Origin: Rhizobium sp. Root482 | Lineage (GTDB): Bacteria > Pseudomonadota > Alphaproteobacteria > Rhizobiales > Rhizobiaceae | Length of the DNA: 64,000 bases | Direction of reading: 5' to 3' | NCBI RefSeq assembly: GCF_001426565.1 | Contig: NZ_LMFA01000023.1 | Span: forward strand, 1 to 64,000 | Part shown: piece after piece, positions 58,953-64,000 of the stretch | How positions within the stretch are numbered: the first letter of the stretch is position 1 | Layout of the letters: the number at the start of each line of letters is the position of its first letter | Made by a program: the position numbers and the translations under genes | Notes under the pieces: model-generated | Databases searched by the model: none | Told to the model about the DNA's origin: nothing | What the model saw: the letters and a program-made list of their open reading frames with translations, nothing else

Positions 58953-61900
58953 TCAGAACGTTAGCGTGACGGTCTTCGGTGCACCCCGTCCCACAAGGGC
59001 TGAGAGCTGGAATATGCGGACGGTGAGTGTGTTGCCGGGCTCAAGCAGTCCGCCCCAGTCGGCGGTCTGCTGTGCGGCGGTGTAGGTGACGCTCGTGGTG
59101 CCGGCACTCAGGACGCGCTTCACCGTCGCGCCGTGGAGGATCTCGACGTCGTATCCCTCCAATTCTTCGGCGAGCGGCACCTCGAGAGCGCCCCAGCTGT
59201 CGGCCGCAAGCGCGCGAGACCGGCGCGTCCAGCGGATCGTGAGATCGCCAGGTGCGCGAGGCGTGCGCCACGGCTGCTCGACATGGGCGGCCGAGAACGG
59301 ACGAAGGCCGGCCCCCTCCGGCGTAAAGCTCTGCGCGATGAAGGTTTCGTCGCTCACAGGCCGGCTTGCCGGGCCGATGCGCCAGTTCCACGGAACGCCC
59401 AGGTCAGCCTCGGCAATCGGCAGGGGCGCGATGCTCCCGTCGAGTACGACAACCCGAGCACCAGCGGGCGCCGGATTGCTCATAGCGCCCTCAGTGCCGC
59501 GCTGGCCGCGAAGGAGCCGCGTCAAGCGATATCGGCTCGGCGCGGTGAGCTCGGCCGATCCCGCCTGTACGATCTCCCAGACGCCCGCTGCGCTCTCGAT
59601 GGCAAGCGCATTGGCGCCGCCGAACAGTGTCAGGTCAGTGACGCTCTCGAGCGTGCCCGACAGCATATCTACCACCAGCACATTGCCCAGATCAAAGCGC
59701 GAGGTTGGCCCCGACCAGAAATCGAACGCCAGAACGCCGATGCGCGCTCGTGTTCCGAAGCTCGTCAGCAGTTCAAAGCCGTCGGTTGCAGGGCTCCGGA
59801 AAACGGCCATTTGGCCCGGCCAGGGAACGGCATGGGCGGCAACAAGCGGCCGATGCGCAGGCTGGTCCTCGGTCAGTTGAGGTAGATCGAGCAAGACCGC
59901 CACTGGCGCGCCGAAAACAACGGCCCTCGACAGCGCCGCGGGGCGTGGCGAACCGGGCGGCAGATCGTAGGCTTCCCGGTCCTGACGGAGAGCCTCGATA
60001 CTCCGTGACTCCGTGTCAGCGGTCGAGACGAGGCGCAGCGAAACCCCACGCCCGTCATGAACCAGCGTGATGACGTCGGCCGGATCGAGCGCCAGCCGCG
60101 ACGGCGGCAGGCGGAAGACGGCGCTCTCGCGCCCGGTCCATGCTTCCATGAGCGCGCGACGGCAGCGCCGCTCGGCCTCCTCGGGCGGCACGGCGAACGG
60201 GAAGCTCTCGGAGGCGATGCGGCTCGTATCCACGGTGATGCGCCGGGCCTCGACCAGTGCGGCGTCGTAGTCCTCGTCGGCGCGGGCCACCTGCCACTTC
60301 AATGCCTGCGGCAGTTCGGTCTCCTGCCCGCGGGTGAGTTCGAGCGCGTCGCCCTCGCGCGCGGCGACTACATCGTCCGCCGTCACGCTGGCGACCGCTG
60401 CCCGCCCGCGCATCATGAAGCGGATCACGCCTTGGGTCTCGACGGCATCGAAGCCGAAGTGGCGCGACAGCGTGGTGATCGAGGCGCGCGGGCTTTCGAG
60501 CGCGCCGATGGCGTAGCCCTCGATCGCACCCCACAGGCCGGAGACGTCGATCCTCTCCTCGGGCATCCCGGCGCGCAGGCAGAGATGGCGGACAAGCGCG
60601 GCCAGCGATACAGCCCCGAGCCGCCCGGTCAGCCAGTGTCCGAGCCGCCAGTTCGGCCCGTCCGTCCAGACGTCGGTGAGCTCGGGGAAGAACGGATAGG
60701 GCCGCGCATCCCAAGTCCAGGCGGCGCATTCGGGAACGTGCACCATCCGGTCGCCGTAGATCGACGACACCGGGTTGTTCGCGTCATCGCCCCAGAAGAG
60801 ATAGGTCGCCTCGAGATAGGCCCTCTGTATCGCGTCGTCGCGCCAGCCGCGCGAGAAATGCGGCACGAAGCTCTCGGAAGACTTCGGGTCGAAGAAAACG
60901 TTCGGCTGGTTGGTGCCGCGGTCGATAGCCGGGCAGCCGAGTTCGGTGAAGCGGATGGGCTTCAGCTCCGGCACCCAAACAGTCGAAGTAGCGCTCTCCA
61001 CCCCACCGGGACGATCGAAGTGCGGGTTGGACCACCAGCTGCGGAGATCCTTGTAGCGGAAGACCCATGGCTTGCCGGCAGCGCCATCGGTGATCGGTGT
61101 CCGCACCTGCGAAGACCGATCCAAGTCGGAGGCATAGAACCAGTCGAAGCCTTCGCCGCCCGCGATGTTTGCCTGCAGGTAGGCGCGGTCATAGATCGCG
61201 GGCCAGCCGTTCTCCGCGTCGAGATGCTCGAAGCCATCGCGCCAGTCGGACAGCGGCATGTAGTTGTCGATGCCGACAAAATCGATCTGCGGGTCGGCCC
61301 AGAGTGGGTCGAGGTGGAAGTAGACATCGCCGGATCCGTCGGCCGGCTGGTGCCCGAAGTATTCCGACCAGTCGGCGGCATAGCTGACCTCCGTTTCTGT
61401 CCCGAGGATGGACCGCACGTCGGCAGCCAGATCGCGGAAGGCCTGCACCGCCGGATAGGCGCTGGCGCCCGAGCGGATCGTCGTCAGCCCACGCATTTCC
61501 GTGCCGATCAGGAAGGCGTCGACCCCGCCCGCAGCCGCGCAGAGATGAGCGTAGTGCAGCACCATGCGGCGCAGACCCCAGTCGCCGGAGGCACCGATCC
61601 ACGAGACGGTCTCGCCAGACACCGCGAAGTCGGACGAACTGGCCCAGCCGAAGAACGCCGCGACCTGTGTGCCCGCCGTGGCGGTCTTGTCGACGCTGCC
61701 AGCATAGCCGGCCGCGGGCGAACAGGTTATCCGGCCGCGCCACGGGAAGATGGGCTGGCCAGTCTCGGCGGTGTTGTCCGAATACGGGTTCGGTAAGGTG
61801 TTCCCAGGCGGAACATCCATCAGGATGAAGGGATAGAAGGTGACGCGCAGGCCGCGAGCCTTCATCTCCTTGATCGCCTGCACCACGGCGAAGTCGGCGG

Positions 61901-62918
61901 GGGTACCGCCATAGACCGGCCGGTCCTTTTCATCGCGGCTGACAAGATGGGCAGCAGATCGGCTGACGCCGTTAACGCTCCACGTCTTTGGGCTCGTGGC
62001 CTTCTCGGTATATTCGACGCCGGGCCTGATCTGACACTGTCCCGCGCGCAGGTCATCGCCGAACCACGCGACGACCAGGCTGACGCTTTCGACCTTCGGC
62101 GCCATGGCCTGCAGCCGGTCGAGCGCCACCATCATGTCGGCGGTGTCTGAGAGTGCGTTGAGGTTCTCGGGCGTCTGAGTGCCGCCGCTCCCCTTGCGAA
62201 TTCCTTCCGTCGCATAGGTGAACTCGCCCGAGGCCGGGATCATCGTGACCGCCTGCGTCAAACCCTCAGCGGTGTCGGGATCGGCGAGCGGCCGGAAGAT
62301 CTCGAAGGAGAGCTGCGGCAGACGGTTGCCGTAGTTTCCGAGCGGAAGCTCCTCGAAGACAACGTAGGCGGTACCGCGATAGGCGGGCGTGCTCGCCGCG
62401 CCCATCTTGGCCGAAATGAATGGGTCGGCCGTCTGTGTCTCGTCGCCTGGATACCAGCGCCAGGTGATCCCCGCAGTATTAAGCAGCTTGCCGTCGGCCC
62501 AGATCCGACCGATCCCGGTGATCGGACCTTCACACACGGCAACTGCGAAGGAGGCATCGTAGAGATACTCGGTGGTCCTGACCTTGCCGCCGCCACCACC
62601 CTTGCCGCCGCCCTGCGTGGTCGTGTTGATCTCCTCGCGGAAGTCGGTCGCCCAGATGATGTTGCCGCCCATCCGCATTCGTCCATAGACACGCGGGATG
62701 ACGGCTCCCTCGGTGGACGACGTGATGCGCAGGCTGTCGAGCCGCGGGCCTTCGATCCGCTGGGTGGGCGCCAGCGAGGAAATGATCCAGCTGTCGACGA
62801 CCGAACCGATGGCGGAGCCGACGAAGCCGCCAATCGTCGCCGCGCTCACGCCAAGGATGGCGCCGCCGATGCTGCCGCCGATGGCAGCGCCAGCCACGCC
62901 GAGAACGAGAGTTGCCAT
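58953..62918 (-). CDS. TIM-barrel baseplate 'megatron' protein (GTA gp15-like)
   Basis: A 1321-residue protein. It starts with a glycine-zipper hydrophobic segment (G-V-A-G-A-A-I-G-G-S-I-G-G-A-I-L-G), has a GTA TIM-barrel glycoside-hydrolase-like domain in about 300-700 (W-G-L-R-R-M-V-L-H-Y, L-I-G-T-E-M-R-G-L, V-G-I-D-N-Y-M-P-L-S-D-W, T-E-L-G-C-P) and a C-terminal phage tail domain. In the Rhodobacter GTA the equivalent forms the baseplate and helps penetrate the cell envelope. The family length of about 1300 is normal. Confidence 0.9.
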   Translation of the reverse strand: MATLVLGVAGAAIGGSIGGAILGVSAATIGGFVGSAIGSVVDSWIISSLAPTQRIEGPRLDSLRITSSTEGAVIPRVYGRMRMGGNIIWATDFREEINTTTQGGGKGGGGGKVRTTEYLYDASFAVAVCEGPITGIGRIWADGKLLNTAGITWRWYPGDETQTADPFISAKMGAASTPAYRGTAYVVFEELPLGNYGNRLPQLSFEIFRPLADPDTAEGLTQAVTMIPASGEFTYATEGIRKGSGGTQTPENLNALSDTADMMVALDRLQAMAPKVESVSLVVAWFGDDLRAGQCQIRPGVEYTEKATSPKTWSVNGVSRSAAHLVSRDEKDRPVYGGTPADFAVVQAIKEMKARGLRVTFYPFILMDVPPGNTLPNPYSDNTAETGQPIFPWRGRITCSPAAGYAGSVDKTATAGTQVAAFFGWASSSDFAVSGETVSWIGASGDWGLRRMVLHYAHLCAAAGGVDAFLIGTEMRGLTTIRSGASAYPAVQAFRDLAADVRSILGTETEVSYAADWSEYFGHQPADGSGDVYFHLDPLWADPQIDFVGIDNYMPLSDWRDGFEHLDAENGWPAIYDRAYLQANIAGGEGFDWFYASDLDRSSQVRTPITDGAAGKPWVFRYKDLRSWWSNPHFDRPGGVESATSTVWVPELKPIRFTELGCPAIDRGTNQPNVFFDPKSSESFVPHFSRGWRDDAIQRAYLEATYLFWGDDANNPVSSIYGDRMVHVPECAAWTWDARPYPFFPELTDVWTDGPNWRLGHWLTGRLGAVSLAALVRHLCLRAGMPEERIDVSGLWGAIEGYAIGALESPRASITTLSRHFGFDAVETQGVIRFMMRGRAAVASVTADDVVAAREGDALELTRGQETELPQALKWQVARADEDYDAALVEARRITVDTSRIASESFPFAVPPEEAERRCRRALMEAWTGRESAVFRLPPSRLALDPADVITLVHDGRGVSLRLVSTADTESRSIEALRQDREAYDLPPGSPRPAALSRAVVFGAPVAVLLDLPQLTEDQPAHRPLVAAHAVPWPGQMAVFRSPATDGFELLTSFGTRARIGVLAFDFWSGPTSRFDLGNVLVVDMLSGTLESVTDLTLFGGANALAIESAAGVWEIVQAGSAELTAPSRYRLTRLLRGQRGTEGAMSNPAPAGARVVVLDGSIAPLPIAEADLGVPWNWRIGPASRPVSDETFIAQSFTPEGAGLRPFSAAHVEQPWRTPRAPGDLTIRWTRRSRALAADSWGALEVPLAEELEGYDVEILHGATVKRVLSAGTTSVTYTAAQQTADWGGLLEPGNTLTVRIFQLSALVGRGAPKTVTLTF

Positions 62919-62924
62919 GGTGGA

Positions 62925-63362
62925 TCAGATCTTTTCCGGGAAGAGGAAAGCGAAGGCGATGCGCCGGCGCCAGGCTTGGGTGAGCGGCTCCTCGATCACG
63001 CCCAGCCGCTCATAGGCGTGGAGTAAGCAGTCGGGCGCGGTCAGGATCCCCACATGCTTGGCGATGGCGCGGGGCTTCATTCGGAAGAGGACCAGCGCAC
63101 CGGGACCGGCATATGAGGGTTCGATCTCGATCATCATGCGCCGTGCACCCTCGGCCAGAACTTCGAGTGGGCCAGTTTCACCCCAGTCGCGGCTGTAGGG
63201 CGGGATCGTGAACGGCTCGGACCCCACCACCTCGCGCCAGACGCCGCGAGCGAGCCCGAGGCAGTCGCAACCCACGCCCTTGAGGGACGCCTGATCGTGG
63301 TATGGGGTGCCAAGCCAGGAGCGCGCGCTGGTGATGATGCGTTCGGGATCAGCGGGGATCAC
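62925..63362 (-). CDS. NlpC/P60-type phage cell-wall peptidase (GTA gp14-like)
   Basis: A 145-residue peptidase: A-R-S-W-L-G-T-P-Y, V-G-C-D-C-L-G-L with the catalytic Cys, and I-A-K-H-V-G-I-L with the catalytic His. It cuts peptidoglycan stem peptides during DNA entry. It overlaps the hub gene by four bases and is 6 bases before the megatron gene, the same order as in gene transfer agents. Confidence 0.9.
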   Translation of the reverse strand: MIPADPERIITSARSWLGTPYHDQASLKGVGCDCLGLARGVWREVVGSEPFTIPPYSRDWGETGPLEVLAEGARRMMIEIEPSYAGPGALVLFRMKPRAIAKHVGILTAPDCLLHAYERLGVIEEPLTQAWRRRIAFAFLFPEKI

Positions 63363-64000
63363 AACACCCCTCCGTCGTGGCCGCCGTCTCTTGTGGCGTA
63401 GCGCAGGATCGTGTCCTGGCCGGGGATGTGCGGAAAGCCCCGGAAGTTGGCGGTGTTGGCGAACTTCGTCCCGCAGGTCTCGATGCGCTTGTCGCAGCCG
63501 GCGCGGATGGTGAAACCGTCGCTCTCGGCGATCGCGCGCACCGGCGCTTCGAGCAGCGTCAGCACCGCGATTCCATCCGTGACGTCATGGCCCAACACCT
63601 CGGTGCGCCGACCCGCGTTTGCGCCGCTCGTCCAGTCCAACGTGCCGAAGGTGAACCAGCCGGAGGTAAAACCGGCGAGTCCCGAGGCGGTGAAGGCGCG
63701 GTCGCGCAGCAGATCGATGACGGCGCCGGTACCTTTGAAGGCGGGATCCTCGAGATCGACTTTACAGCGCGCGTCGCCGAGCTCCGCATCGCAGCTCGCC
63801 TGGAAGGTTCGCCCGACCGTCTGGCCGAGCACATGCGCGAGCGACCGAACTTCTGCGACGAAGGCCAGCCGCCCGCGCCGGATCTGGCCGATGGCGCCGC
63901 GCCGCATCAACACGCGCTGATCAGTGTCGGTCCAGTTCACCCGCCAGACCTCCACCTCCGCATTGTCCCAGCGGCCGTCGAGAATGTCCGTCTCGGTGAT
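63359..64000 (-). CDS. DUF2163 phage tail hub protein (GTA gp13-like), partial
   Basis: An open frame of 213 codons that continues past the right edge of the window (I-T-E-T-D-I-L-D-G-R-W-D-N-A-E-V-E-V before the internal GTG at 63955). It has four conserved Cys in C-D-A-E-L-G-D-A-R-C and C-D-K-R-I-E-T-C, then F-A-N-T-A-N-F-R-G-F-P-H-I-P-G. The equivalent hub proteins (GTA gp13, lambda gpL-like) hold an iron-sulphur cluster with such Cys. It joins tail tube and baseplate. Confidence 0.85.
   Translation of the reverse strand: MTETDILDGRWDNAEVEVWRVNWTDTDQRVLMRRGAIGQIRRGRLAFVAEVRSLAHVLGQTVGRTFQASCDAELGDARCKVDLEDPAFKGTGAVIDLLRDRAFTASGLAGFTSGWFTFGTLDWTSGANAGRRTEVLGHDVTDGIAVLTLLEAPVRAIAESDGFTIRAGCDKRIETCGTKFANTANFRGFPHIPGQDTILRYATRDGGHDGGVL

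Larger units (their letters stand above)
56241..64000 (-). mobile_element. Late region of a GTA-like prophage, runs off the right edge
   Basis: Seven consecutive minus-strand genes have the order tail hub, NlpC/P60 peptidase, TIM-barrel megatron, DUF2793 tip protein, small membrane protein, GH108 endolysin, 3TM holin. This is the end of a tail-and-lysis module as found in gene transfer agents and related siphophages of alphaproteobacteria. Head and packaging genes would lie to the right of the window. Confidence 0.85.

Noticed and set aside
60057-61796. 579-residue frame antisense to the megatron gene
   Set aside because: No domain; the baseplate protein on the minus strand has clear TIM-barrel motifs.

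Overview
The window reads as the chromosome of an alphaproteobacterium of the order Hyphomicrobiales (Rhizobiales), most likely family Rhizobiaceae. The basis is the high GC content, the rimP-nusA-ylxR-infB and ffs-dnaX-ybaB-recR blocks, a dmeRF metal-efflux operon, a BA14K-family protein, an Omp2-type porin, general-stress (EcfG-type) promoters, a RIME-like palindromic repeat and GTA-like tail genes. The species cannot be named from the sequence alone.

Region 1 (1-11 kb) is accessory metabolism and regulation. It holds the tail of a zinc-type dehydrogenase, a MATE exporter, the dmeR-dmeF cobalt/nickel efflux operon, a MarR regulator, a SnoaL-like protein behind a strong palindromic operator, an OmpR-type two-component system, a broken glycerate kinase gene, two short-chain dehydrogenases, a tautomerase and two LysR regulators. 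Region 2 (11-34.4 kb) is largely housekeeping: tRNA-Leu(CAG), phosphomannomutase, the rimP/nusA/ylxR/infB translation-transcription operon (with a terminator-like hairpin in its leader), recR, ybaB, dnaX, the SRP RNA, nudC, a porin, pheA, kdsB and a membrane-anchored cytochrome c. A RIME-like repeat sits inside the 5' end of the lytic transglycosylase gene next to recR.

Region 3 (34.4-38.2 kb) is a cluster of small envelope or disordered proteins (DUF982, BON, DUF1236, short membrane and proline-rich peptides). Three promoters match the alphaproteobacterial general-stress consensus GGAAC-N16/17-CGTT exactly and two more match with one mismatch, so this looks like a compact general-stress-response neighbourhood.

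Region 4 (38.4-56.1 kb) is a genomic island. It opens with a small helix-turn-helix protein divergent from a serine recombinase, which is translationally coupled to two ParB/RepB-like proteins. After a 368-bp spacer with a perfect 14-bp hairpin comes a complete type 3 BREX anti-phage operon: WYL regulator, brxF, brxC, pglX (methyltransferase), brxHII (helicase), pglZ and brxA, mostly with 4-base start/stop overlaps. The methyltransferase gene is visibly mosaic: a low-GC body joined to a high-GC 3' end, as expected if the specificity gene has been exchanged.

Region 5 (56.2-64 kb, running off the right edge, minus strand) is the late end of a GTA-like prophage: tail hub, NlpC/P60 peptidase, TIM-barrel 'megatron' baseplate protein, a DUF2793 tip protein with a C1q-like end, a small membrane protein, a GH108 endolysin and a 3TM holin. 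An anti-phage system lying directly against prophage lysis genes is the most striking arrangement in the window.
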